Below, one piece after another: positions 1 through 10,516 of a stretch of DNA of 64,000 nucleotides. The stretch is from Megaustenia siamemsis (Eukaryota > Mollusca > Gastropoda > Stylommatophora > Ariophantidae), in assembly GCA_032433765.1 (NCBI GenBank), contig JAVIAB010000051.1:51079030-51143029 (forward strand), read 5' to 3'. Both the position numbers and the translations under genes were made by a program. The first letter of the stretch is position 1. The number at the start of each line of letters is the position of its first letter. Below the pieces are notes generated by a model. It worked only from the letters and a program-made list of their open reading frames with translations, had not been told where the DNA came from and did not search any database.

Positions 1-60
1 CAGTCAAACAAGAAATGCTCTTTCCTATTTCTATATAAAAAGAAAGGTAGCTGATGATAA

Positions 61-558
61 CGTCTCGACTATGCCTCTAGATATTTAACTCTTTACACTA
101 CCAGCATGGACTGACCAGTAATCTCTAACAAGTTTCACCCCTTATGATTCATTTATGACATAGAGCTAAGCAGACATCCAACTACATAGCAATAAATAAA
201 TGTTATACTTGTACTATATATTTACTCAATGTACTGAATATTTTTGTAATGTTATATAATATCCATTGTATGTTATACACCTATTGAGATAATAAAAGAA
301 TAAAATATATCTTTGTCTTTTGTTTTATATTTAATGTTTTTCATTGGTGTTGTATAATCTACTAACCTATCACTGTCGATCAAGAACTCCAAAGTCAGCA
401 TACACCAGACATAAACAGGTCACTTACGGGGTCAACCGGACCAGAGGTCACGGTTAACTCCCCTGCGCCGCACGTGTTATGCGCGCCGCGCGCCGCCCTA
501 TATATCTTTGTTAATTTAGCGCCACAATACGGGACAAATGGACCCTTGTATACTACTA
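61..558 (+). mobile_element. Relic end of the palindromic-element family
   Basis: Two blocks match the outer end of the right arm of the large palindrome at 25984-34420, in the same orientation. Bases about 93-205 resemble about 34018-34115 (CTACCAGC, ACCAGTAATCTCTAAC, then the AAGCAGACA.CCAACTACATAG segment). Bases about 452-558 resemble the last 100 bases before the right end, finishing with ATGGACCCTTGTATACTA. The middle is diverged and AT-rich where the palindrome has a GC-rich stretch. No second arm or polymerase remnant follows, so this is a solo or truncated end of a related, older copy. Confidence 0.7.
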
Positions 559-560
559 GT

Positions 561-1019
561 ATACTTGAGGCAGAAAAACAGACTTCTCAACAAAAGGCTG
601 CAGAAGAAAACAATAAATACAAGATCTAGCAGTGAATTAATTGTTAGACGTAGAGAGCTATGCCCTGGCCCGAGAAAAAAAAATGGTGTCTAGAGACATG
701 TTAATGTCTAAGTGAATTATTACATTACGCTTTACTAGGCCACATCGTTAGGAGGTGATGGGGTCATGCTCTTCCTTTACCTTACCCAACTCATTGAATC
801 AGGTACCCTTTTTCAGTTGGCTAGGCTAGGAAGAGTAAAGCTGTGATGGATTCCGCGCTCATTTTATATCCGCAGCCATGCTACTGTTGTTCTCAAATAT
901 ATAAGTATACATATGTATAGAGCAACAGATAAAGAGAAAAACATAAGTAGAGTAGATATAGTAGAAAGAAATATATAGAAATAGATTAACACAAAGTGAT
1001 ATACATATATCTATATGGC
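561..1019. other. No gene seen
   Basis: AT-rich sequence without a convincing ORF, splice-bounded exon or tandem repeat. Confidence 0.5.
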
Positions 1020-1612
1020 CCTTTTCGTCTTGTCAGACGGTCTAGTGGAGGCTATTGTGTATTTTTTTTTTGAGGTTTTGTTTTTGTTGAACAGATTCTC
1101 TTGCTGCTAATTCTACCAATGTTTGACAAACACGCGGTCACAGAATGAACAAGTCAGGTCCACTTGTCCACAGGGTTTTCCATCCTTTTTCATGAGTCTT
1201 TTCTCTTCTAAGTTTTGCTTTAGCACAGTCTCAAATGATCTAATACCGTTCCTTATACATGCTTTCCATGATGTGCGATCACTTGCTAGATGTTCCCAGT
1301 CTTATTCACATATGGAGAAGTCTTTCAGAGATGATTTACAGATATCTCTATATCACAGTTTAGGCCTGCCGATTTGTCTTTTTCCGTGTGATAGTTCGCG
1401 ATATAGTATTTGCCTGGGGATGCGCTTTTCTTCCATTCGCTGGACATACCCCAGCCATCTTAGTCTTCGACATCTGAGCATCGACATGATTGTTGGGGGT
1501 CTTAGCACGTTGCAGGGCAGTTAAGTTGGTTATTTTGTCCTGCCATTTGGTGTGCATTATTCTGCGGAGACATCGCATGTGGAAGACATTTAGTCTTTTT
1601 TCCAGGTTACCA
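1020..1612 (-). mobile_element. LINE 3' fragment (group E)
   Basis: The minus strand encodes, in broken frames, the tail of a non-LTR retrotransposon polyprotein: a GHV/RM-type segment followed by PRQ, a basic GR-rich stretch and a final Cys-containing finger-like segment. Its 3' end (TATGGCC..TTTTCGTCTTG.CAGACGG on the plus strand) matches the end of the LINE at 18903-19625, so both belong to one group. Frameshifts and stops make it non-functional. The clade cannot be fixed from this tail. Confidence 0.6.
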
Positions 1613-2100
1613 AAAAAAAGTAATGCAAGGATTTTTAAATAAGTTTACAAAGGCAAGTAGTAGTAAAGGATAATTTAGAAACAGATAAACAAAACAAATG
1701 TAAACTGATATTGCTTGAAATAAATGAACAGAAATAGATAAGTACTGCGTCGTCCGTTCATGAATACACTCAAAAGGATTTCAGCACAGATGCACGAAAC
1801 ACAGCACCGACGAAGACTTTAAAGAGTGGACCCTCTGTTAACTTATTTGCACTACACTACATATAATGGAAATGAGTAAAGCCATCCTTCATGCAAAAAG
1901 TACTGGTGATAAAAAAAAACACCACTTGTTAGACAGCCATTTTCGTTCGGAAATTGGATATCTAAAACTGTGGTTTAATTAGTCTGTTACCAAGCCTGTA
2001 GCCCAGGTGGTATGAAAGAGCACGTCTACGATAAGGGTCGGGCTTTCAGTAAAGGGTGAGTAGCGACATCTTGTTTTCTTACACTATGGGTCAGTCTTAA
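1613..2100. other. No gene seen
   Basis: AT-rich spacer between a LINE fragment and a small tandem repeat; nothing coding recognised. Confidence 0.5.
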
Positions 2101-2283
2101 CTGTGATTGATTAAATTAGCGCTTCTGACTCTCAGTAAAACACAAATTGAACGACTGGAAGGTGTGATTGATTAAATTAGCGCTTCTGACTCTCAGTAAA
2201 ACACAAATTGAATGACTGGAAGGTGTGATTGATTAAATTAGCGCTTCTGACTCTCAGTAAAACACAAATTGAATGACTGGAAG
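2101..2283. repeat. 61-bp tandem repeat, 3 copies
   Basis: Three near-identical head-to-tail units containing TGATTGATTAAATTAGCGC and GACTCTCAGTAAAACACAAA. Units 2 and 3 begin at 2162 and 2223. The first copy differs from the others by a base (GAACGACTGG against GAATGACTGG). The near identity suggests recent expansion. Confidence 0.95.
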
Positions 2284-3165
2284 GGATATGTGATGAGGCA
2301 ATGCGATTCATGCCTGTGTGTACAAAATATCCCGAGTACAGGACGATAATTTACCTTCCAGATTTTTCAAACTTGGCAGAAAGAATAAGACATTGCCGAG
2401 CACATGCCTACCTCTTTGCAGACACACACACCATCCGCTATACAATGAATTTATGAATACAAAAAGCAGTAGATTAAGAAGATAAAAATCATGCCTGGGT
2501 CGCGGACATATTTCGTCAGATATGTTCAGTCTAGGACACAGAAACCAGTGAAGAATTAACATTACTTCCAATACGTTCTGTCTTTAGTAATGACACTGGA
2601 CAGAGAAGGTAAACAACAAAACCCATTGGTTGTTGAGACAAACGGCAAATCTTGTATTTTTCGAGTAATCTTCTGAGAGTCACATAGCCACTTACAACAA
2701 TAGGTCTGCTATTCAATATCTACTGAGTTTAAGAGCGTTCACGGCTAAATGGACCGCACAGACATTTTCAATGACCTCGGGGACGCTTGATGAAACCATG
2801 GACACGCTGCACGAATTTCATGTTAAGGTGGGAGATGCTAGTCGGGAACACTTTGCAGGAAGCCAAAATAAGGCTAATAAACCAACACAAAACTGGCGTC
2901 ATTAGTCGCTGCACGTTGAGGTATATATTTAGTAGGAGATCTGAACAGTCATGGACTTATCCGATATGCAATGAAGATGACATGCCAATTAAACTAAACT
3001 AAACTAGATAAGTACAATTACATAAATGGAGATAGAACAAGCGAACTGGATAACGAGAAATTGATAAAGAGACAAAAGAATTGAGAGATGGGAAATTGAA
3101 ATAAATATAATTATGTAAGTCAACATTTTGTAGAAGTAAAGATATATATAGCAAAGACGTAACTT
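2284..3165. other. No gene seen
   Basis: Non-repetitive AT-rich sequence with only short chance ORFs. Confidence 0.5.
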
Positions 3166-3167
3166 TG

Positions 3168-3410
3168 TACAGGGTGTCTCACTCCATACGAACCCGGAAT
3201 TTCCTCAATAATCCTTACACCAAAAAGATATTTTGCAATAATTGTTGAACAGAAATTCGATGTGAGAAAAATGAAAAGAAATGTGTGTTTGTGTGTGTGT
3301 GTGTGCCCCCGCGTGTGTGTGTGTGCCCGCGCGTGTGTGTGTGTGTGTTGCGACATGGAGTAGTGAATTATGGGCCTCCGGTGGTCACTTTCAGCTTACG
3401 ATACATGACG
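3168..3410 (+). repeat. Dispersed repeat with GT microsatellite
   Basis: Starts near ACAGGGTGTCTCACTCC, a motif resembling mariner-type ends, and runs through CCGGAATTTC and a (GT)n tract at about 3281-3349 to TTGCGACATGGAGTAGTG. A diverged relative lies at 44165-44380 in the same order (CCGGAATTTC, ACACCAA, GATAT.GCAA, GT-rich tract, TTGCGACACTGAGTAGCG). Terminal repeats or a transposase could not be found. Confidence 0.5.
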
Positions 3411-3761
3411 TCACATTTCTTACAAAATGGCGTAAATCGGTTTCAACTTTAGCTTTAGTTTACAATATCCTCATTTTCGGTAAAAACCATTAGAAATGCC
3501 CCGTTACGTAGCGTGTGTGACATCATATATAATGAGTTTAAAAACTGGTAGGTAGTAAGTTGCTTTTTTTTAAGAAACAAAATTCAAAACCAAAATGTTT
3601 TTGGCCATGAACAATAGACAATACCATCGGTATCAGAAGTCAATGTTATAGCCTATAAGACTTGAATGCGCACTAATCTCGCTCTATAACTGGCATAGAA
3701 GCAGCTGGTAAATACTTTAAAGTAGCAGTTTTATCAACAACAACAGTAATCGCATAATTAC
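3411..3761 (-). other. Start of the intron after the PDZ first coding exon
   Basis: The minus-strand donor at 3761-3760 (CAG|GTAATT) opens an intron that continues toward lower coordinates. No following exon of this gene was recognised before the window edge. Confidence 0.45.
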
Positions 3762-4447
3762 CTGCCAGACTCGCGTGTTTCTTTGTGCAGGGACTCGCCA
3801 TTGATATCCACAATCTCGTCGTTAACATTGACTCTGCCATCGAGATTACAACGACTGCCCTGGGTCAAGGCCACAACTTTAAAGGTCATGCCTTGAGTCT
3901 TGGAACTGCTTGATGCAGCTGAATCTTGTTGTGTGGAATTAGCGGGCACCATAGTGGAACCTTTTTCGTTTCCGTCATCTTTACCTTTACTGTTTGGAGA
4001 ATCGGGTTCAGAACATTTGTTCTTGCGGATACTAGCAGTCGAGGATGGGAGACAGTCAATCTCCACACCGATGTCGTTCAATCCTTCAGTGTCCAGCTGT
4101 ATAGAGAACACGAGATCTCTTCGTGGCGGCTTAGAGGGAGGTGGTGTACGCGTGATGTCACGTCTGCTTTGTTGTAGTCCTTCACGAGGAGATCCTCGTG
4201 GGTCTGAGATCGGGGATTTGAAAGTCTCTAAGTTGGGCGTGAACATTCTCATCGAGCCCATGGAGATGGCGAACATATCCGGGTCGTGAGAATCTAAATC
4301 GACGTGGGACGTTGAGGCTGATCGATGAGGTATCTTCCCAAACCTAGCTCTTTCGGCACTACGTTCTCTCTTCCACTTGCCACTACCTTTCCTCATCACT
4401 TGATTTGGCGAAAGAATTTTGCTGAAATATGATTTGATTGCGTCCAT
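3762..4447 (-). CDS. PDZ-domain protein, first coding exon (partial gene)
   Basis: A 228-codon exon plus two bases, opening with ATG at 4447 and ending at a canonical donor (CAG|GTAATT). An in-frame TGA lies five codons upstream of the ATG, which supports this start. Residues 1-45 are basic (GKWKRERSAERARFGKIPHR). Residues 98-110 hold a proline-rich TPPPSKPPRR motif. Residues about 112-228 look like most of a PDZ fold: LVFSIQL, then GLNDIGVEI as the second strand, and FKVVALTQG...DGRVNVNDEIVDINGESL as the strand and helix signature shared with Par-3-like PDZ domains. Between these halves sit about 58 low-complexity residues rich in Ser, Lys and acidic residues. PDZ domains bind C-terminal peptides and usually scaffold cortical or junctional complexes. 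The specific orthologue is not recognised. Confidence 0.8.
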
Positions 4448-5268
4448 GTTGATGTCATGTGATCATCTAGTGAAAGGTTAAAGGTTTACCAACTATAACA
4501 AACCGCCCACAACGAATTAGTTATAATTCAACTAAACTATGACAATTCAGTTACATATCTGAAGCCGTTGAACTATAATGTGAAAGTTCATGATACACCA
4601 CTCTGTTATCAAGGATATTCTATAAGAAATGAGAGGTCGTACTATACAAAAAGACCTTTTCAGTGACATAGGTAAGAACGTTCAGTTATCCTATAACATC
4701 GTGACAGGTAAATTGTGTTCAGTACGAACTCCAGCCGATTAATGATGTATCCTCAATATATCACAGACTGGTAATTAAAGTTTGATGAAGTAAACTGGGT
4801 CAACGTCTAAATCAATATAGCCAAAAGATACACCAATTCCATAATCTTGTATTAAGTGTGAGTGTGAGTTTCACTCATTGGCCACATTTATTTACTTTTT
4901 TTTTTCCATTAACACGATATTTTAAATGGTGTTCTGTTATTCCATTAGAATCTGTCAACAATACTGACATTGTCGGCCTGCATCCAAATGATCTGTATTT
5001 CATGAATTAACAGTGTAAGCGAACATATAAGTAAATCAAAATGAGTTATGCAGATATGTTAAGCTCTGGACAGTTTAATTTCTAAATAAACTCAGGAACT
5101 ATTAGGTACACGTCCAATGCCGTATTATCACTGTCTGATGCGTGTGTCAAGAAACTGATATTTCAGTACTGCAGAAGCTGATTCAAAGAATGTCTAAAGC
5201 GCAGCAGTTACCCCACCATCTCGTGCCTGGCGAGCTAAGACATTGTAGAGTGATTCGTTATATCAATT
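4448..5268. other. Intergenic; possible poly(A) signal
   Basis: No ORF of note. A minus-strand AATAAA (TTTATT at 4887-4892) lies about 380 nt beyond the stop of the exon at 5269-5405 and could end that transcript. The segment 4910-4950 is a dispersed repeat listed separately. Confidence 0.35.
4910..4950 (+). repeat. 41-bp direct repeat, left copy
   Basis: Begins TAACACGATATTTTAAATGG. It recurs at 8811-8851 with a single mismatch, and both copies are preceded by a T-rich run. The two copies bracket the 31-bp minisatellite region. Confidence 0.85.
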
Positions 5269-5405
5269 TTAAAACTGGCATGTTTCTTCCATTGCAACAG
5301 ACACGCGTGCTGCGTATCTCTTTTCAAAATTCTTCTGCAAAGTTTTAAATTCGCTAAATTTATTCTTGGCTTGGTCTGTGAGTGCTTGCTTCAGTTTCCT
5401 GAAAC
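5269..5405 (-). CDS. Putative terminal coding exon, protein unknown
   Basis: A minus-strand acceptor (ATTTTCAG at 5406-5413) is followed by an open frame of 44 codons entered after two bases: FRKLKQALTDQAKNKFSEF, KTLQKNFEKRYAARVSVA, then MEETCQF and a TAA at 5271-5269. The composition (Lys, Glu, Gln, hydrophobics about every 3-4 residues) suggests a helical, possibly coiled-coil C-terminus. No usable GT donor precedes the stop, so a last exon is the simplest reading. It lies upstream of the PDZ start codon on the same strand, separated from it by an in-frame stop, so it probably belongs to a different gene. Family not recognised. Confidence 0.45.
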
Positions 5406-5407
5406 CT

Positions 5408-6056
5408 GAAAATACAGAACAACAAAAAAATAGCTAAAATTTGCGAAAGCTTATATTTTCAAATACAAACTTCTGGCATATTTCATTTAATTTTTGTAAT
5501 GTAAAGAGATAAAGTAGGTATCTGTTTGCAGATACGTTGTCCCCAGTACTGATTTTATTTTCTGTAAATAATTTATTTGTTTGCACTGAGTGAGGAAACG
5601 CTTTAAAATATGTTTTAATGTTAAAATTCTGGTTACTTTAATTTGTTCTCTAATAAGTTGTGTGAATGGGGAGGGGAGAAAACGGTGTCGTGGAAATTAT
5701 TTTTTAAATATCTGTATTTTTACAAGAATTCACCATGGAAGGTTTCAATCTTCAAAATAATTATTGTATTTCTTGTGTGGCTATTGTGAAATCCTTGGGC
5801 AATGTGGAGCTCTGGTTTAGCCCCCTTATCAGGGTTACGTGAAGCCATTGGAGCAGGTGGTGGATGGTGTTGTGGGAGCAGCCGATAAGTAGTGCCGGTT
5901 ATGGTCCCCACTCCGCGATGGCAGGCAGAGGATCTTATGTATAGAGACAATGGCTGCCATCTTCGACTAGTACAGTCACTGCCAAGAAGGAAAGGAATGG
6001 CAAACTACCTTCTTATATTGCCTAGAATAATCATGTCAAAACACAACCTAACTTGA
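5408..6056. other. Unassigned, with repeat-like stretch
   Basis: No exon seen. Bases about 5795-6040 (GAAAGGAATGGCAAACTACC, TTGCCTAGAATAATCATG) have the look of the 3' untranslated part of a LINE and run directly into the LINE tail at 6057. Confidence 0.35.
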
Positions 6057-6172
6057 TAGCTTAGTGTCATGGCATGGAAAACTGTCAACAGAACTGGTAC
6101 GATGCACTGTAGATAGAAGATTCTGGAAGGACATGATCGCCTACGCCAACCGGTATAACACATGATGATGAT
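6057..6172 (+). mobile_element. LINE A 3' fragment
   Basis: Carries the group A tail: GGCATGGAAAACTGTCAACA, ACTGTAGATAGAAGATT, GACATGATCGCCTACGCCAA, CCGGTATAACACATGATGATG. It matches the 3' ends at 53210-53293 and, reversed, 53747 and 37215. Severely 5'-truncated. Confidence 0.85.
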
Positions 6173-6574
6173 TATGAAATCATGGTGTTTTATCTTTACA
6201 AAAAGGAGTTCGAGGTTATTTAGTTACTTCTATTAAAAAAAAACACACTTATGTGTTACCTGGCCTCATTATGAGGGAAGAAAAGAATATTGACACTGTG
6301 ACCTTCCAGGCATGTCGTAAGAGGCGACTAAGGAAGTTGATCGATGGCTTGACAAGCTGTTATTGTAAAAATTATTGTTATGGAAACAGAGCCATAGATT
6401 TTAGAAGCAGTGATCTCTGCAATATGTGCCATTTTAGCATGCACGGTTTCTGTTTTTGAGATTGTGGTTCTTTCCTATGTGCCGTTATCAGCTCGAGAGG
6501 ACAATAGATAGATTTAAAAAATAGTCCCAGGTTATTTGGTTACTATAAGACGGATGCCCAGGATAATTTGCTTT
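6173..6574. other. No gene seen
   Basis: AT-rich lead-in to the 31-bp array; only chance ORFs. Confidence 0.45.
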
Positions 6575-8800
6575 TATAAAAGAGTTCGCATGCTGAGCAG
6601 CTACGCAACTATTACAAAAAGGGCTCGCAGTGAGCGTGACTCATACAAGGGGTTCGCAGTGTCGTGACTATTATAAAAGAGGTTAGGAGACTGCCAATTA
6701 CAAAAGTAGCACACAGGCTACGTGGCTATTGGAAAAGGAGCCCACAGGCTGCGTAATTCTAATAAGAGATGTTCACAGGCTGCGTAATTCTAATAAGAGA
6801 TGTTCACAGGCTGCGTAATTCTAATAAGAGATGTTCACAGGCTGCGTGACTATTATAAAAGGAGCTCACAGGCTGAGTAATTCTAATAAGAGATGTTCAC
6901 AGGCTGCGTGACTATTATAAAAGGAGCTCACAGGCTGCGTAATTCTAATAAGAGATGTTCACAGGCTGCGTGACTATTATAAAAGGAGCCCACAGGCTGC
7001 GTAATTCTAATAAGAGATGTTCACAGGCTGCGTAATTCTAATAAGAGATGTTCACAGGCTGCGTGACTATTATAAAAGGAGCTCACAGGCTGCGTAATTC
7101 TAATAAGAGATGTTCACAGGCTGCGTGACTATTATAAAAGGAGCCCACAGGCTGCGTAATTCTAATAAGAGATGTTCACAGGCTGCGTGACTATTATAAA
7201 AGGAGCTCACAGGCTGCGTGACTCTTATAAAAGAAGTTCACAGGCTGCGTAATTCTTATAAAAGAAGTTCACAGGCTGCGTAATTCTAATAAGAGATGTT
7301 CACAGGCTGCGTGACTATTATAAAAGGAGCTCACAGGCTGTGTCATTCTTATAAGAGATGTTCACAGGCTGCGTGACTATTATAAAAGGAGCTCACAGGC
7401 TGCGTGACTCTTATAAAAGAAGTTCACAGGCTGCGTAATTCTTATAAGAGATGTTCACAGGCTGCGTGACTATTATAAAAGGAGCTCACAGGCTGCGTGA
7501 CTCTTATAAAAGAAGTTCACAGGCTGCGTAATTCTTATAAGAGATGTTCACAGGCTGCGTAATTCTTATAAGAGATGTTCACAGGCTGCGTGACTATTAT
7601 AAAAGGAGCCCACAGGCTGCGTGACTATTATAAAAGGAGCCCACAGGCTGCGTGACTATTATAAAAGTAGCCCACAGGCTGCGTGACTATTATAAAAGGA
7701 GCCCACAGGCTGCGTGACTATTATAAAAGGAGCTCACAGGCTGCGTGACTATTATAAAAGGAGCCCACAGGCTGCGTGACTATTATAAAAGGAGCCCACA
7801 GGCTGCGTGACTATTATAAAAGGAGCCCACAGGCTGCGTGACTATTATAAAAGGAGCCCACAGGCTGCGTGACTATTATAAAAGGAGCGCACAGGCTGCG
7901 TGACTATTATAAAAGGAGCCCACAGGCTGCGTGACTATTATAAAAGGAGCCCACAGGCTGCGTGACTATTATAAAAGGAGCCCACAGGCTGCGTGACTAT
8001 TATAAAAGGAGCCCACAGGCTGCGTGACTATTATAAAAGGAGCTCACAGGCTGCGTGACTATTATAAAAGAAGTTCACAGGCTGCGTCATTCTTATAAGA
8101 GATGTTCACAGGCTGCGTGACTATTATAAAAGGAGCTCACAGGCTGCGTGACTATTATAAAAGGAGCTCACATGCTGCGTGACTATTATAAAAGGAGCTC
8201 ATAGGCTGCGTGACTATTATAAAAGGAGCTCATAGGCTGTGTGACTATTAATAAAGGAGCTCACAGGCTACGTGACTATTATAAATGGAGCTCATAGGCT
8301 GCGTAATTCTTACAAGATATGTTCATAGGCTGCGTGACTATTATAAAAGGAGCCCACAGGCTGTGTGACTCTTATAAAAGGAGCTCACAGGCTGCGTGAC
8401 TCTTATAAAAGGAGCTCACAGGCTGCGTAATTCTTACAAGATATGTTCATAGGCTGCGTGACTCTTATAAAAGGAGCTCACAGGCTACGTGACTATTATA
8501 AAAGGAGCTCATAGGCTGCGTAATTCTTACAAGATATGTTCACAGGCTACGTGACTATTATAAAAGGAGCTCATAGGCTGCGTAATTCTTACAAGATATG
8601 TTCATAGGCTGCGTAATTCTTACAAGATATGTTCATAGGCTGCGTGACCATTATAAAGGAGCTCACAGGCTACGTGACCATTATAAAAGGAACTCACAGG
8701 CTGCGTAAATCTTACAAGATATGTTCACAGTCTGCGTGACTATTATTAAAGTGGGTCACACTTTACTTGCCGCTTATAAAAGGAGTGGCAGGTTACTTTT
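6575..8800 (+). repeat. 31-bp minisatellite array, about 70 units
   Basis: Head-to-tail 31-bp units. Type A reads CACAGGCTGCGTGACTATTA followed by TAAAAGGAGCC. Type B reads CACAGGCTGCGTAATTCTAA followed by TAAGAGATGTT. Type B and hybrids alternate with A at about 6750-7560. Nearly pure type A fills about 7560-8060. Variants with TTACAAGATATG and CATAGG dominate from about 8280. The edges decay into recognisable but diverged units (for example 6575-6720). No frame stays open through it. Each A unit contains a TATAAAA string. Confidence 0.97.
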
Positions 8801-8810
8801 TTTCTTTCAA

Positions 8811-8851
8811 TAACACGATATTTTAAATGGTGTTCTGTTATTCCATTTGAA
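8811..8851 (+). repeat. 41-bp direct repeat, right copy
   Basis: Partner of 4910-4950 (one mismatch), immediately after the minisatellite. Confidence 0.85.
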
Positions 8852-9154
8852 TGGCTCATCATACATCCTTAGACCGGCCGTACGATAATCTTACGGTCTG
8901 CTGTTTGATGTGCGGCGGGGATAATCTGACGACTATCTGTGTGTCTAAATGTTCGGAATTGGAGTCAACAACGATGGTCTAATATCATCAAGCGCTGTAC
9001 ATTTATTTTTTTTAAATACGACGATCATCATTTTCAAGAGGACGTGAACTTCCAGTATATTGTGGATAGGCATCGGGAACAATTAAAGGCTCTGTATGAA
9101 AAGTGTTCCTTGTTGCAATTTCCTTATATTCCATGTCCGACTTGTTGCAGGAGC

Positions 9155-9461
9155 TACTGAGTTAAGTGCTCTGTGCACACCGTGTGCTGTGTGTCTCATC
9201 CGTTTTCATCATGTTTCGATATTTCAATGTTTACGATGAATGACGATATCGTATGACAGGGAACAGTTGGAATGTTCACTTTCTGCGCGGTTTCGCCTTA
9301 TGTCTTTTGGCGTGTGCTGAGACTGCAACGATGGGGACCACAGTTACCTTTCTTTGTTTGGGAGATGAGATATTAATTCGGATGATTACGCTGGCACGGG
9401 CGGGTGAGCTATTATGGATTTTAATTCGTTTGCAGTGATACCGGGGCCTTCCATAACGAAA
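9155..9461 (+). repeat. Dispersed repeat, forward copy
   Basis: About 300 bp matching the reverse complement of 13441-13755. Shared landmarks are TCATCCGTTTT, ACGATGAATGA, GCGGTTTCGCCTTATGTCTT, TTGGGAGATGA, GGATTTTAATTC and CCTTCCATAAC. Neither copy keeps an open frame. The unit is too short and diverged to assign to a transposon class. Confidence 0.85.
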
Positions 9462-9469
9462 TAACCAAA

Positions 9470-10125
9470 TCTTTGTGTGTGTCTGTGTTTAGTCATATCT
9501 CATATCTTAGTGTGTATCTGTGTTAGTCATGTGTCATATCTTTGTGCGTGCATGTCTGTGTTAGTCATATCTCATATCTTTGTGTGCATGTATATGTTAG
9601 TCATATCTCATATCTTTGTGTGCATGTCTATGTTAGTCACATCTCATACCATTGTGTGTGCATGTCTGTGCTAGTCATGTCTCATATATTTGTGTGTATG
9701 TCTATGTTAGTTACATCTCCTATCTTTGTGAGTGCATGTTTATGTTAGTCATGTTTCATATCTTTGTGTGTTTCTGTTTAGTCATATCTCATATACTAGT
9801 GTGTGTATCTGTGTTAGTCATATCTCATATTTTAGAGTGTGTCTGTGTTAGTCACATCTCATATCTTAGTGTGTGTGTGTGTGTGTGTGTGTTAGCCATA
9901 TCTCATATTTTGGTGTGTGACAGTGTTAGTAATGCCTCATATCGTTGTGTACATGCCAGTGTTAGCCACATCTCATATCTCTGTGTGTGCATGTCTGTGT
10001 TAGTCACATCTCATATCTCTGTGTGTGCATGTATGTGTTAGTCACATCTCATATCTCTGTGTGTGCATGTCTGTGTTAGTCACATCTCATATCTTTGTGT
10101 GTGCATGTCTGTGTTAGTCACCTCG
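9470..10125 (+). repeat. About 38-bp minisatellite, degenerate
   Basis: About 17 units built on GTGTGTGCATGTCTGTGTTAGTCACATCTCATATCT with length variation. The most regular copies are at 9960-10120. Long Cys/Val/Ile-rich ORFs in this stretch simply reflect the repeat. Confidence 0.92.
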
Positions 10126-10416
10126 AGTGACTCGGGCAGATGGTGCTCGTAAACCTGGGAGGGCCGACCATCTAAGGGCAGAATCCCCCTACAGAAAATA
10201 CAATCTGCTGCCTTGCAGGACGATTTGGGACAATCAAAGGCTAAGGAAAGCAAATCTGAATAAAATGCTGGCTGAAATCGGATGCATTGGGCCACTGGCG
10301 CAGAACACAGGTCAACGTTTTAACAGGTATTCAATCAGAGTGGATCTAACAGACTCGAATTATGATGTTCTGTCTGTGGGGTCGATCAATTCACTTAAAC
10401 AGACAGGTGTCTTCAT
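10126..10416. other. Unassigned stretch
   Basis: A 97-codon open frame (10127-10420) is Arg/Asn-rich and matches no family I recognise. It leads into a dispersed repeat with a GA tail, so a repeat origin is likely. Confidence 0.3.
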
Positions 10417-10454
10417 GTGAGAGTCTGAAATCCTACTCTGATTGAGTCTTGATC

Positions 10455-10513
<59 letters not shown>
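10417..10513 (+). repeat. Dispersed repeat with (GA)n tail
   Basis: GAGAGTCTGAAATCCTACTC, TGATTGAGTCTTGATCGCAG followed by about 55 bp of pure GA. The same unit with a short GA tract lies at 50255-50350. Confidence 0.85.

Positions 10514-10516
<3 letters not shown>

Noticed and set aside
6575..8800. Regular 31-bp repeat resembling a CRISPR array
   Set aside because: Units are contiguous with no unique spacers, the genome is eukaryotic, and no cas genes exist. It is a minisatellite.
9477..10041. Cys/Val/Ser-rich ORFs that could be mistaken for secreted peptides
   Set aside because: Translations of a GT-rich 38-bp minisatellite in more than one frame; no signal peptide followed by unique sequence.
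10127..10420. 97-codon open frame
   Set aside because: No domain and adjacent to dispersed repeats; insufficient to call a gene.
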